Below, piece by piece: positions 49,359 through 57,892 of a stretch of 64,000 bases of DNA. Location of the stretch: the NCBI GenBank assembly GCA_017396025.1, contig JAFQNF010000047.1, forward strand, positions 1 through 64,000, read 5' to 3'. The stretch is from a bacterium (GTDB lineage: Bacteria > Cyanobacteriota > Vampirovibrionia > Gastranaerophilales > Gastranaerophilaceae). The notes under the pieces are model-generated. The model saw only the letters and a program-made list of their open reading frames with translations. It ran no database searches and was not told the DNA's origin. Position 1 is the stretch's first letter; each line of letters opens with the position of its first letter. The translations under genes and the position numbers were made by a program.

Positions 49359-51677
49359 TTATTTTGCCATCTTAGCTTCTAGCTTAGAAAGACGTTTTTC
49401 AAAGTCTGCATTTTGTTTTTTAAGCATTGCGTTTTCTTGTTCGAGCTCTGTTAAGCGTTTATCTAAACCAACAACTTTCGCTGTTAAATCTTGAATTTGA
49501 GCGAACAATTCTTTAATTGAATTAACCATTGCATAGAAGATTTCTTCAGTTTTAATTCTAAGATATCCATCTTCACCCTCAAATACAGAGTTAGGGAATA
49601 TCTTTTGAAGTTGTTGAGCAATAACACCAACATGAGGTGTTTTTTCTTTGTCATTTTTATATGTGTAATTTTTAACTTCTAAAGCATTGATTTCTTTTAA
49701 ACCAGCAGTGCTGTCTCCAGAAACATTCTTTAGGCGGATGTCAGAATGATAAGAAGATAAATTAGTAACCGTCGTCGTCAAAGTGTCTATTTTATCTTTT
49801 ATTTTATTGATTGTTTGAGTCAAAGACTGACTATAATATGAAGATATGCCAGGAATCTCAATATCACCATTCCCATTAAGATCATACATTCTCACACCAT
49901 TAATGTTTATTTCACTATCTTCACCACCACTAATTTTTAATACTTTACTTGTATGTATTCCTATATCTTCACCATATTTACCCATGTTTATATTAGAGCC
50001 ATTATTAGAAAGGCTTATAAATGGAACACTAGACTCCTCGCTCATATGAATAGAAGAACTTGTCTTTCTTTCAACCTTAAATCCATCAGCTTTTGTCATT
50101 TTCATAGATACATCACTAACATGTTTTGGTTGCAACAAAATTGATTCATGTGCAAGCGCTAAGAATGTTTTATCATCTGATGTTTTTTTTATATTATCTA
50201 CATTTATATGAGCATAACCTACTTTAGGTGTTCCATCTCCAGTTTTTGGCGATATAAACATAAATGATTCATTTAAGAACAAGTCACCATACGTTGTACT
50301 ATTATTTTTTGCGGGAGCAGCATTACGATGATCAACAATATTAACCTTAACTTGTTTATCTTTCAATGGAGCAGACGCCCCATCTCTATACGGGTCATCA
50401 ATAACACCATATGTTTGCATTTGTATAGATTGAGCTAGACCAGTAGCTCCAGTTATTGTATCCCTAAATGTAAAATTGAAATCACCAAGCTTTGCATTTT
50501 CGTTTGCTTTTGAACTATAACCATTTATTCCAGAACGCGCAATTACTTCAAAAATAGGAACAGAACCATCAAATGGTTTAACTTTAAATTTAAGAGCATT
50601 TACACTAAGTTGTTTATGGCGTTCTTCTTCCGCTGTCGTTGTAGCAGGAAATGGAGGATTTGTTTCCCCAAGTGTTTCATCCGCTTGGTCTAACGTACCA
50701 GTAACAAGAGGTGCGCCATTCCCTTTTGTATTGTCATAAGCACCTTGACCATATCCAATAGCAAGAGAATAATTTACATTCTTAACATCGTCATCTGCGT
50801 ACGCACCAGCACCATAACCAATACATATATTGCCATTACCTGTTAAGTTATTACAAGCACCACTACCAATGGCTGTATTATAGTGTCCATCACCAGCTAT
50901 TTTTAAGGCATAAGAACCAACTGCTGTATTATAATTACCAGCCCCTTGGTTTGCGTTAGAAAGTGCTTCCATACCAACAGCTGTATTGTTGTTACCCATA
51001 AAATTATTCTTTAAAGCAGAAAAACCAACTGCAGTATTATATTGACCACCTGAAGTCAAAAGAGAAGAATAATGACCAATAGATGTATTATAACCTTTAA
51101 ATGCTCCAGCATATGTTGCATCACTTGCACCAATAATTTCTGAGTAATCAATAGCCCTTAAAGAAGCTAATGTACCAATACCAAATGCAATATTATATTC
51201 ATCTGCCGCTATTCTACCAGCATATTTAACATCATTTTCAGTCGCATTTTTTCCTCTTATGTTGTAAAAAGAAATATGCGAATTACGCAAATTATATTCA
51301 ACATTATCAGAAAATGGGAATCTCTTAACCAAGTTAAGCTTATCACCAGTTGTTGTAAAAGCTGGGTTATTTGCATCATCCCCATCTCTTAATGGATGAT
51401 CAGTAGGAAGATCACCTAGTTTGAAAACTTTTTCATCATAATATGCTTTACGTTCAGAATACCGTGGTACTTTAAAATAACCTATTACAGCACTTTGGTC
51501 ACTACCAACACCAAAATATGCACTGTTATTTTGACCTGACCACTGCCAAGTACGTTCAGGGTCATACTTATTACGCTTAGTAACTGTTGGAATTGCAGCC
51601 GCTAAGATAATACTTATGATAAGCAAAGAAATCAATAACTCCGCAAGAGAGAAACCCTTTTTATTCTTATACATCAT
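49359..51677 (-). CDS. Prepilin-type adhesin with head repeats and S74 chaperone domain
   Basis: 772 aa. The N-terminus is a class III (type IV) prepilin signal, KKG|FSLAE with Glu at +5, followed by the hydrophobic pilin helix LLISLLIISIILAAAIP. Residues about 195-300 carry tandem NTAVG/NTAIG-type repeats (six or more, e.g. NTAVGFSAL, NTAVGMEAL, NTAIGSGA, SLAIGYGQG) like YadA/trimeric-autotransporter heads. The C-terminus begins at Ser645 with SDIRLK, the self-cleavage site of S74 intramolecular chaperones, and ends in a heptad coiled coil. This would be a trimeric, tail-spike-like fibre tethered via a pilin-type helix. The start overlaps the DciA gene by 11 bases. Confidence 0.85.
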   Translation of the reverse strand: MMYKNKKGFSLAELLISLLIISIILAAAIPTVTKRNKYDPERTWQWSGQNNSAYFGVGSDQSAVIGYFKVPRYSERKAYYDEKVFKLGDLPTDHPLRDGDDANNPAFTTTGDKLNLVKRFPFSDNVEYNLRNSHISFYNIRGKNATENDVKYAGRIAADEYNIAFGIGTLASLRAIDYSEIIGASDATYAGAFKGYNTSIGHYSSLLTSGGQYNTAVGFSALKNNFMGNNNTAVGMEALSNANQGAGNYNTAVGSYALKIAGDGHYNTAIGSGACNNLTGNGNICIGYGAGAYADDDVKNVNYSLAIGYGQGAYDNTKGNGAPLVTGTLDQADETLGETNPPFPATTTAEEERHKQLSVNALKFKVKPFDGSVPIFEVIARSGINGYSSKANENAKLGDFNFTFRDTITGATGLAQSIQMQTYGVIDDPYRDGASAPLKDKQVKVNIVDHRNAAPAKNNSTTYGDLFLNESFMFISPKTGDGTPKVGYAHINVDNIKKTSDDKTFLALAHESILLQPKHVSDVSMKMTKADGFKVERKTSSSIHMSEESSVPFISLSNNGSNINMGKYGEDIGIHTSKVLKISGGEDSEININGVRMYDLNGNGDIEIPGISSYYSQSLTQTINKIKDKIDTLTTTVTNLSSYHSDIRLKNVSGDSTAGLKEINALEVKNYTYKNDKEKTPHVGVIAQQLQKIFPNSVFEGEDGYLRIKTEEIFYAMVNSIKELFAQIQDLTAKVVGLDKRLTELEQENAMLKKQNADFEKRLSKLEAKMAK

Positions 51678-52005
51678 TCTGTTCTTTCCATTTCTTATAG
51701 TTAAACTTTATATCTTCTAATTTAATTCCCAAATTCTCTGTTTTACTATTCATTATCTTTAGAAGTTTATCTTTTTCTAAATATAATTCATTAGCTACGA
51801 AAGAATCTGCACAAACTATTGTTAGTACATTATCGGCAGAAAACTCAAGTACTTTAGAAAACTTAGATATTTTACTACCAACAGATTCAACCCAATAATT
51901 TGCTAATTTTTCTAAGTTTTGGAACTTATCTTCAACATAATTAAATTCAAGTTCTTTAATCACATCTTGGAGCAGTTCAAAATTAGAATTATTTATTCTT
52001 TTCAT
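51667..52005 (-). CDS. DciA-like (DUF721) protein
   Basis: 112 aa. LANYWVESVGSKIS, VLTIVCADSFVANELYLEKDKLLKIMN is the DUF721 pattern (W-x3-VG, then S-xx-A-xEL). DciA loads the replicative helicase DnaB in bacteria without DnaC. The sequence lacks a C-terminal K-homology part, so it represents the core only. It lies downstream of the thymidylate-kinase-like pair and overlaps the adhesin gene. Confidence 0.72.
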   Translation of the reverse strand: MKRINNSNFELLQDVIKELEFNYVEDKFQNLEKLANYWVESVGSKISKFSKVLEFSADNVLTIVCADSFVANELYLEKDKLLKIMNSKTENLGIKLEDIKFNYKKWKEQNDV

Positions 52006-52045
52006 AACTCTTATTATAATCTTTTTTCAAGATTTTATCAAAGAA

Positions 52046-52705
52046 TTAACCTTTTAAAATATTCTTAACGTGAGAAACTATTGTTTTATGAATATCTTTT
52101 TCACTCAAAGTACCATCAATAGGGATAAAACCATATTCTTTTATCATTTTCTGATATTCATCAAGACATTTTCCTTGATATATTTGGAAGCTTTTATAAA
52201 AGTCACTGCTCAAACCAATATCTCTACCAGATTCCCAATAGTCTAAACCTGTCGTACCAATAATTCTTTTCAATAAAATTTCAACAGGAACATCTAAATA
52301 GAACACCATATCTGGCTCTGGTGCATAATCATAAAGGTTTTTAAGCCATTCAATATTGTGCCCACGGACAACGTCACGGGCATACGCAGTATAAACATAT
52401 CTATCTAGGATAACAACAAAACCAGCTTTTAGGGCAGGGATAATAACCTGTTCAAGCCTATCTGCAAAGTCTGCAGCATAAAGCAAACTGAATGTTGTAG
52501 CATTTAAAAGGTTTCTATCTTTTGCATCATTAATAGCGTCGGCAATAAACTTAGATGTTTTCCATTCACTAACCATAGCACCATAAGATTGGTCTTCAAT
52601 CCAACGTTTTAAACGTGAAATCTGTGTTGATTTTCCGCTTCCGTCAGTTCCTTCAATTACTATTAATAAGCCTTCATAGCCGTGTTTTGATTTATATTTT
52701 GCCAT
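52046..52705 (-). CDS. Thymidylate-kinase-like P-loop kinase (copy 1)
   Basis: 219 aa. P-loop EGTDGSGKSTQ at residues 19-29, LDRYVYTAYARD (DR motif) and a normal Tmk fold. The dTMP kinase motif REPGGT is not seen; the corresponding segment is SEWKTSKFI. It therefore may not be a classical Tmk, although the length fits. It is adjacent (no gap) to a paralogue with the same layout, and both lack REPGG. Either could phosphorylate dTMP; one may have another substrate. Confidence 0.75.
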   Translation of the reverse strand: MAKYKSKHGYEGLLIVIEGTDGSGKSTQISRLKRWIEDQSYGAMVSEWKTSKFIADAINDAKDRNLLNATTFSLLYAADFADRLEQVIIPALKAGFVVILDRYVYTAYARDVVRGHNIEWLKNLYDYAPEPDMVFYLDVPVEILLKRIIGTTGLDYWESGRDIGLSSDFYKSFQIYQGKCLDEYQKMIKEYGFIPIDGTLSEKDIHKTIVSHVKNILKG

Positions 52706-53389
52706 TTATAGTGTAATCCCTTTTTGCGCTAAAACTTCTTTTACTTTTTCTCTAAAAAATACTTGTTTTGCGTGTATGCTATCATTTGCGTCAATTTCAA
52801 CTAAACCATATTCGTCAATCATTGATTTATATTCATCATTTACTCTTTTTTGGAAAATTTTATAACTTTCATACGGATCAGCACTTATTTTTAAATCCAT
52901 ACCAGCTTCATAAAACTTAGGAGAACGGTTCGAACATATTCTTTCTAAAGATACATCTTCACTAACCCTAAAATACATTGTTAAATCTGGTTTTACAGCA
53001 AATCCATATACTTTTCGAACCCAATCTCTATCTACGCCCCTAGCCACATCACGAGCAAATGCAGTATAAACGTATCTATCTGCAAGAACTATAAAACCAG
53101 CTTTTAATGCAGGGATGATAACTTGTTCAAGTCTATCTGCAAAGTCAACAGCGTGCAAAAGCGAGAATGTTCGTGGACTTAATAAATTTTTCTTCTTTGC
53201 TAATTTTGTTGTTTGTGAAATTAAGTCAGAAGAATTCCACTCTGTAAATATTACATCTTGCTTCAATGATTTTAACCAATCACGAAGAATAGCAAGTTGT
53301 GTTGATTTTCCACTACCATCAATTCCTTCAACGCAAACTAATGTGCCAGGAAGATTGTGTGGTTCATTTAATCTTGATTTGCTTTGCAT
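52706..53389 (-). CDS. Thymidylate-kinase-like P-loop kinase (copy 2)
   Basis: 227 aa from the ATG at 53389 (MQSKSRLN), which has GGGAG eight bases upstream; the frame extends 14 codons further without support. P-loop EGIDGSGKSTQ, then TEWNSSDLI in the place of REPGGT, and ADRYVYTAFARDVARG. It is similar to the neighbouring copy over the whole length (e.g. VIIPALKAGF in both), so the pair arose by tandem duplication. First gene of the operon with copy 1, DciA-like and adhesin. Confidence 0.75.
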   Translation of the reverse strand: MQSKSRLNEPHNLPGTLVCVEGIDGSGKSTQLAILRDWLKSLKQDVIFTEWNSSDLISQTTKLAKKKNLLSPRTFSLLHAVDFADRLEQVIIPALKAGFIVLADRYVYTAFARDVARGVDRDWVRKVYGFAVKPDLTMYFRVSEDVSLERICSNRSPKFYEAGMDLKISADPYESYKIFQKRVNDEYKSMIDEYGLVEIDANDSIHAKQVFFREKVKEVLAQKGITL

Positions 53390-53470
53390 GTTTATAGCTC
53401 CCTTCCTCAATAATAGCACATTTTTTAGCATTTGTTTTTTGCTTTACAAAATCACTTTGTAACAAAATGT

Positions 53471-53499
53471 TAAAAGTGTACGTTTTACACGATATAAAA
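53471..53499 (+). promoter_or_regulatory. Promoter with internal inverted repeat for a CU-rich RNA
   Basis: TTAAAA (53471-53476) and TATAAA (53494-53499) are 17 bases apart. Between them lies GTGTA-CGTTT-TACAC (53477-53491), a perfect 5+5 inverted repeat in the spacer, where a repressor could block transcription. Confidence 0.45.
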
Positions 53500-53504
53500 A
53501 ATGA

Positions 53505-53634
53505 AGCATGTGGCATTGAATATTTAGAGGATGTTAATAATTTAACTTACCAAATGTGATAAATAAGTGTTTTCTCTCTCTGATTCCTCTCTCTGATATA
53601 TAGTGAACTTAACCGATTTCAGTCGGTTTTTTTA
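53505..53634 (+). ncRNA. Candidate small RNA with tandem CU-rich motif
   Basis: A rightward transcript of about 130 nt bounded by a promoter at 53471-53499 and a terminator at 53611-53633. It lies in a spacer between divergent/convergent leftward genes. No open frame with a ribosome binding site is present. Its 3' half carries the 11-base motif CTCTCTCTGAT twice (53574-53584 and 53587-53597). Such sequences can pair with Shine-Dalgarno AGAGAGG. Unpaired CU-rich sequence is also the active part of cyanobacterial Yfr1 RNA. Orthology to Yfr1 is not claimed. Confidence 0.5.
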
Positions 53635-53635
53635 T
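53611..53635 (+). terminator. Terminator of the CU-rich RNA
   Basis: AACCGA pairs with TCGGTT around TTTCAG and is followed by TTTTTATT. It points rightward, opposite to the flanking genes. Confidence 0.75.
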
Positions 53636-53691
53636 TGCCTTTTTTCTGAAAATCTAAAAATACTCCTTCTGCCTTGTTTTCTCCGATAATA

Positions 53692-54498
53692 CTAAAAAAT
53701 GTTTTTCCCTTCGCTCGAGTACATGCTCGATCTCATATTTTTTATATCGGCAAAAACTTCTGGAACTTTAGTATTTTTTAATTCATTAATTGAAGAAGCA
53801 AGCATATCAAGGGCTTTAGCAATATTTTTATCATTATATTTTCTCATATCAGCAGCCATTTCAAGATTTGATGTTGCCAACCTTGTCATGTCGCGGAATC
53901 CGCTTGAGGCAAGTTTTAAGGCCAATTTATTATCTTTTGCAGCATTAAACAAAGATTGAGAGATTAATAACGGCATGTGACTAATCAATGCAACGGCATG
54001 GTCATGCTCTTTTGGGTCCGCAATAATTATTTCTGCACCAGTTGATTTTATTATTTTTTCAACTTTATTAATATCGTCTTCAGTAGCATTTTTAGGTGTT
54101 AATACCCATTTTGCACCCTCAAAAAGTTCTTTAAAGGCAGCATCAAAGCCGCTAAATTGAGTGCCAGCCATTGGATGTGAGCCAATAAATTTATACGGGC
54201 GTTCTTTCTTCATAACGAACTCTTTTACACTCGCACAATCCAAAACTATGCAGTCTTTATTAACTACATTTTCAAGTGCATCTAACATTTCCACTGTTTT
54301 ATTTATCGGCGAAGCAACAAAAACAATCTCACAATCTTTTAAACTGCTTAATTCTGTTGAAACAAATGAAGAATATTTTCTCGCTTTTTCAAATGTTTCT
54401 TTATTTGTTGTAACTGCATATAATTCATGGTTTGTCCTAGCCAAACATTTAAATAACGAACCACCTATTAAACCTAAACTAACAATGCCTATTTTCAT
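53692..54498 (-). CDS. tyrA: Prephenate dehydrogenase
   Basis: 268 aa. The Rossmann motif SLGLIGGSLF (residues 7-16), ASPIN, DCASVKEFV and IGSHPMAGTQFSG identify the TyrA/arogenate dehydrogenase family. It converts prephenate (or arogenate) to the tyrosine precursor with NAD(P). A chorismate mutase domain is absent. Length is a little below the usual 280. Monocistronic, leftward. Confidence 0.9.
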   Translation of the reverse strand: MKIGIVSLGLIGGSLFKCLARTNHELYAVTTNKETFEKARKYSSFVSTELSSLKDCEIVFVASPINKTVEMLDALENVVNKDCIVLDCASVKEFVMKKERPYKFIGSHPMAGTQFSGFDAAFKELFEGAKWVLTPKNATEDDINKVEKIIKSTGAEIIIADPKEHDHAVALISHMPLLISQSLFNAAKDNKLALKLASSGFRDMTRLATSNLEMAADMRKYNDKNIAKALDMLASSINELKNTKVPEVFADIKNMRSSMYSSEGKNIF

Positions 54499-54601
54499 TT
54501 TTCACCTCTTTATAAACATTATCATCTCTGAATAATTGTTAAAAATTATTAACAATTATTCACAAATTTGCGTAGTATTCAAATATATGTAATAATGCAG
54601 T

Positions 54602-54660
54602 TAAATTAATAGTCTAACCATTCCTTTCTTGACTTATGCGGCTTAATGTCGCATTTTATT
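54602..54660 (+). ncRNA. Candidate short RNA antisense-side of the 54.7 kb gene spacer
   Basis: TTGCGT (54568) and AATAAT or TAATAA (from 54590) at 16-17 bp spacing could act as a promoter. About 60 bases later ATGCG/CGCAT forms a hairpin followed by TTTTATTTT. The transcript would contain the pyrimidine stretch CCATTCCTTTCTTG just before the hairpin. It would be convergent with the 54727 transcript. No peptide is encoded. Confidence 0.35.
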
Positions 54661-54673
54661 TTGCCTTTTTAAG

Positions 54674-54704
54674 ACAAAAACCGCCTTTACAAGAAAGACG
54701 GTTT
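54674..54704 (-). terminator. Terminator of the glycine-zipper protein gene
   Basis: The minus strand forms an 11-bp arm pair AAACCGTCTTT/AAAGGCGGTTT with one mismatch and a five-base loop, followed by T. It lies about 25 bases past the stop at 54727. Confidence 0.75.
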
Positions 54705-54726
54705 AAACTTTTATTTGATTTTTTAA

Positions 54727-55866
54727 TTAAGCTACAAATGGATTTGTTGCTTGAAGATTTTTCAATGCTTGATATGCAATTTGTGAATCTTCACTTAATT
54801 CACCATTATTCATAGCTTTTTCATCTTGTAATTTTAAAATTGCTTCAGCTTTTAATTCTTCAATTGTTTGTTGGTTTTTCATTATTTGGTTGATTTGATT
54901 TTGCTCGTTTTGTTCAGCAGCTTTTTCTCTTTCTGTTTTACCAGTGATTTTTTTAGTAATTTTGCCCATTACAAATGAACCAAGCATACCGCAAGCACAA
55001 CCAACAATAGCACCGATTGCTGTACCATAACCAGGAACCACAGAACCAATTGCTGCACCAATTTTAGTACCAGCCAAAGCTGAACCTGCAGCAGCTCCTA
55101 ATGCAGTACCTATATATTCACCACCAATAAAACCTATTGTATCGCCAACAACTTTTATTGCTGATTTACCTGTTTGTTTAAGTCCTTTTTCAAAACCAAG
55201 TTCTTTAAATGTAGGATATACTTCACTAATACCTTCCATAATTCCACTGAATGCAAGCATAAAGCTAGCACCAGAAGCTTTCATAAATTTGCCAAATTTA
55301 CCAAGTTTAGATGTTGTAGAAACTACTTCTGCAGTAATTTGTTTACCTGCTGCACCAGCTGCTGCTTTAGCTGCTTTTGCTTCAGCCTTTGCTGCTGCTC
55401 TTGTTGTAAAGAAGTTTGGTTTAGCAACCGCTTTTTCTGCTGCTTTTGCTGCTTTATCAGCAGTTTTTATAGCTTTTGCTTGTGCTGCTGTTGCAGATTT
55501 AATATCAACAAATGTTCTTTTTGATTGATTTGCTGTTTCTATGAAATTTGCTAATCTTGAAGTAAATTTTCCTTCACCCTTTTTTAATAATTTTTGAAAT
55601 GCTTCTATATTTCTACCATCAACAGTTTTCATAGCTTCTGTTGCTGCACCACTTAATTTTTTATTTCTTTTTAAAAAGTTTAAAAGAGGAATACCTTCAA
55701 AAATAGCTGCGCTACCTGCTGAACTTTTTGCGTTTGATGTAAATGTATCAGGCGCTTGAGTTAAAGCTTCACCTTTTACATATTTAACTAATTTAGTTAC
55801 ATCGTCTTGCATATTTGCTTGAGATGCTTTATTTATCATATTTGTTGAACTAATTGAACTTACCAT
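54727..55866 (-). CDS. Ala/Lys-rich glycine-zipper protein of unknown function
   Basis: 379 aa. Residues 1-130 are polar. A strongly Ala/Lys-rich helical section (about 125-185) follows. Residues about 230-300 form a glycine zipper (GTALGAAAGSALAG, GAAIGSVVPGYGTAIGAIVGCACGM) that probably inserts in or spans a membrane. The C-terminus is a Gln/Glu-rich coiled coil. There is no N-terminal signal peptide. The composition resembles toxins or effectors with pore-forming zippers, but nothing identifies a function. Monocistronic with its own terminator. Confidence 0.6.
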   Translation of the reverse strand: MVSSISSTNMINKASQANMQDDVTKLVKYVKGEALTQAPDTFTSNAKSSAGSAAIFEGIPLLNFLKRNKKLSGAATEAMKTVDGRNIEAFQKLLKKGEGKFTSRLANFIETANQSKRTFVDIKSATAAQAKAIKTADKAAKAAEKAVAKPNFFTTRAAAKAEAKAAKAAAGAAGKQITAEVVSTTSKLGKFGKFMKASGASFMLAFSGIMEGISEVYPTFKELGFEKGLKQTGKSAIKVVGDTIGFIGGEYIGTALGAAAGSALAGTKIGAAIGSVVPGYGTAIGAIVGCACGMLGSFVMGKITKKITGKTEREKAAEQNEQNQINQIMKNQQTIEELKAEAILKLQDEKAMNNGELSEDSQIAYQALKNLQATNPFVA

Positions 55867-56042
55867 ATAATGGTCCTTTAACCTTTTCTACACATGTATA
55901 TAAAGTATTTTTGAACATGCAAATTTACTTTTTTTGTAACTTTTGTAAACTTTATGAAGAACATTAATTTAACTAAGATTTTCAAGCATTATAAAAGTTG
56001 TTATAATTGTAGTTAAGATACTTGAAATTATAGAGAGGTAAT

Positions 56043-56501
56043 ATGAAAAATATTTGCTTTTTACTTGCGTTTTTGACTGTATTGACAGCAATGCCATCAT
56101 ATGCAGTAAAAATAATTGTTAATAATGAAAATGATAGAATTGTATATTCACGTTCATCTTTTGCTGCTGATGATACAAATTATGACATCGACGAACCAGA
56201 AGTTACAAAAAAAATAGTTAAAACATCATATTTTAAAAGAGCAGGATTAAACCCTGAAGCAGACCAACACCTATTATATTTGTTAGGTAAAGATTTCAGA
56301 ACAGAACTAGCAGGAACTCAATGGAATTATGAAGATGAGCAAGTAGTTACAGAAGTTCAAGAAGTTGAAACAGTTGTAAAATCAGAATATCAAGAACAAC
56401 TTGAACGCCTAAAACGCGGTTCCAGAGAAGCTGCTGATTATTATATGATTGATATGACAAAAAACCCAAATAACCTTGTTCCATCTGGTTATTTAGAATA
56501 A
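56043..56501 (+). CDS. Exported protein of unknown function
   Basis: 152 aa with a signal peptide (residues 1-21, ending SYA). The mature part is acidic, Glu/Val-rich and includes RAGLNPEADQHLLYLL and VTEVQEVETVVKSEYQEQLERL. No family is recognised. The promoter TGTTATAAT (about 56000) and ribosome binding site AGAGAGGT precede the ATG. The latter contains AGAGAGG, complementary to the CU-rich RNA at 53505. Confidence 0.6.
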   Translation: MKNICFLLAFLTVLTAMPSYAVKIIVNNENDRIVYSRSSFAADDTNYDIDEPEVTKKIVKTSYFKRAGLNPEADQHLLYLLGKDFRTELAGTQWNYEDEQVVTEVQEVETVVKSEYQEQLERLKRGSREAADYYMIDMTKNPNNLVPSGYLE

Positions 56502-56572
56502 TTTTTAAGATATTAATTTTTTATCCCCAACTTACTCTTTTATGGTAAAATTAGAGCAGATTGGGGATATTT

Positions 56573-57892
56573 ATGAAGCTTAGTTTAAGTGAGATAGTTA
56601 ACGCTTGCGGAGCAAAATTTATAAAGGGTGTTGAAAGTCAAGATATGTTTGGTTTTTCAACCGATACAAGAACCATTAAAAAAGGTGAAATTTATATTCC
56701 CTTAAAAGGTGAAACTTTTGATGGTGAAAATTTTATTGAAAATGCGCTAAAGGCTGGCGCAAACGGTTATTTCACTTCTGATTCTAGAAAAATATTTGAT
56801 ACTGCTGAATTTGCGCTTTTAGTTGATGATACAAAAGAAGCATATTTAAAACTTGCTAATTATTACAAGACAAAAATAAATCCTTATACAATCGCAATTA
56901 CAGGTAGCAGTGGAAAAACAACTGTTAAAGAGATGATATATAGCGTATTTAAAAACGCAGATAATACAGTAAAATCAATTTTAAACCATAACAACGAAAT
57001 TGGTTTGTGCCAAACACTTGGTTCTCTTGAAGAAGGAACTAAATATTTAATTGTTGAAATGGGTATGCGTGGCTTGGGCGAAATAGAACTTTTATCTAAA
57101 TATGCACAGCCTGATATTGCCGTTATTGTTAACGCCGGAAGTGCCCATATAGGCAGACTTGGCTCACTTTTAAATATTGCAAAAGCAAAATTTGAAATCG
57201 CAAAATATTTACACCCACAAGGTATTTTAATTGCACACGACAATCCATTAATAAAACAAGTAAATGATGATAAACATAATACTTTTTACTTTAGTTTAAA
57301 CGATAAAAACCTTAAAATTACAGCAATGACATCAGATAGTTGTGAATTCATATATAAAGGTGAAACATATAAACTTAATGTAAGTGGAGAACACAATGTT
57401 CAAAATGCTTTAAGTGTGATTGAAGCAGGACTTTTTGCGGGTTTAAAACCTGAAGTTATTGCAAAAGGGTTAGAAGAATTTTCACCTATTGAAAAAAGAT
57501 GGGATATAGAAGACATTTGTGGATTTAAAGTTATTAATGACAGTTACAATTCAAATCCAGAATCAGTTAAAGCTGCACTAAAAACTTTCTTGTCTTTCAC
57601 TCCGAATCCAAAATCAGTTGTTCTTGGCGACATGGGAGAACTTGGTTTAAACGAAGAAGAATATCATACTCAAACAGGTGAATTTCTAGATGATTTTGAA
57701 TGTGATTGGGTTCTAACAATAGGAGAACTTGCAAAATACATTCAACCAAAAAAATTGAAAACAAAACATTTTGAAACAAAAGAAGAACTTGCTAATTTTA
57801 TAAAAACAGAGCTTCCAAAGGGTTCTAATATCTTATTAAAAGCTTCAAGATTTATGAAATTTGAGCAAATTATTGAGGAGCTTAAAAAATAA
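56573..57892 (+). CDS. murF: UDP-N-acetylmuramoyl-tripeptide:D-alanyl-D-alanine ligase
   Basis: 439 aa from the ATG at 56573, five bases after GGGGA; an upstream TTG overlaps that site. Mur-ligase P-loop AITGSSGKTTVKEM (about 106-119), NHNNEIG, VEMGMRGLGEI and NDSYNSNPES are MurF-like. It adds D-Ala-D-Ala to the UDP-MurNAc-tripeptide, completing the pentapeptide. First gene of the rightward cluster, with an extended -10 (TGGTAAAAT) about 25 bases upstream; a TAATG junction links it to mraY. Confidence 0.95.
   Translation: MKLSLSEIVNACGAKFIKGVESQDMFGFSTDTRTIKKGEIYIPLKGETFDGENFIENALKAGANGYFTSDSRKIFDTAEFALLVDDTKEAYLKLANYYKTKINPYTIAITGSSGKTTVKEMIYSVFKNADNTVKSILNHNNEIGLCQTLGSLEEGTKYLIVEMGMRGLGEIELLSKYAQPDIAVIVNAGSAHIGRLGSLLNIAKAKFEIAKYLHPQGILIAHDNPLIKQVNDDKHNTFYFSLNDKNLKITAMTSDSCEFIYKGETYKLNVSGEHNVQNALSVIEAGLFAGLKPEVIAKGLEEFSPIEKRWDIEDICGFKVINDSYNSNPESVKAALKTFLSFTPNPKSVVLGDMGELGLNEEEYHTQTGEFLDDFECDWVLTIGELAKYIQPKKLKTKHFETKEELANFIKTELPKGSNILLKASRFMKFEQIIEELKK

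Noticed and set aside
52046-53389. A single thymidylate kinase split by a frameshift
   Set aside because: Each frame has its own P-loop, DRY motif, start and stop, and both are full length; they are tandem paralogues.
55174-55528. Cys/Phe-rich and Ala-rich rightward frames inside the glycine-zipper gene
   Set aside because: They are antisense shadows of its Ala/Lys-rich region with no initiation signals.
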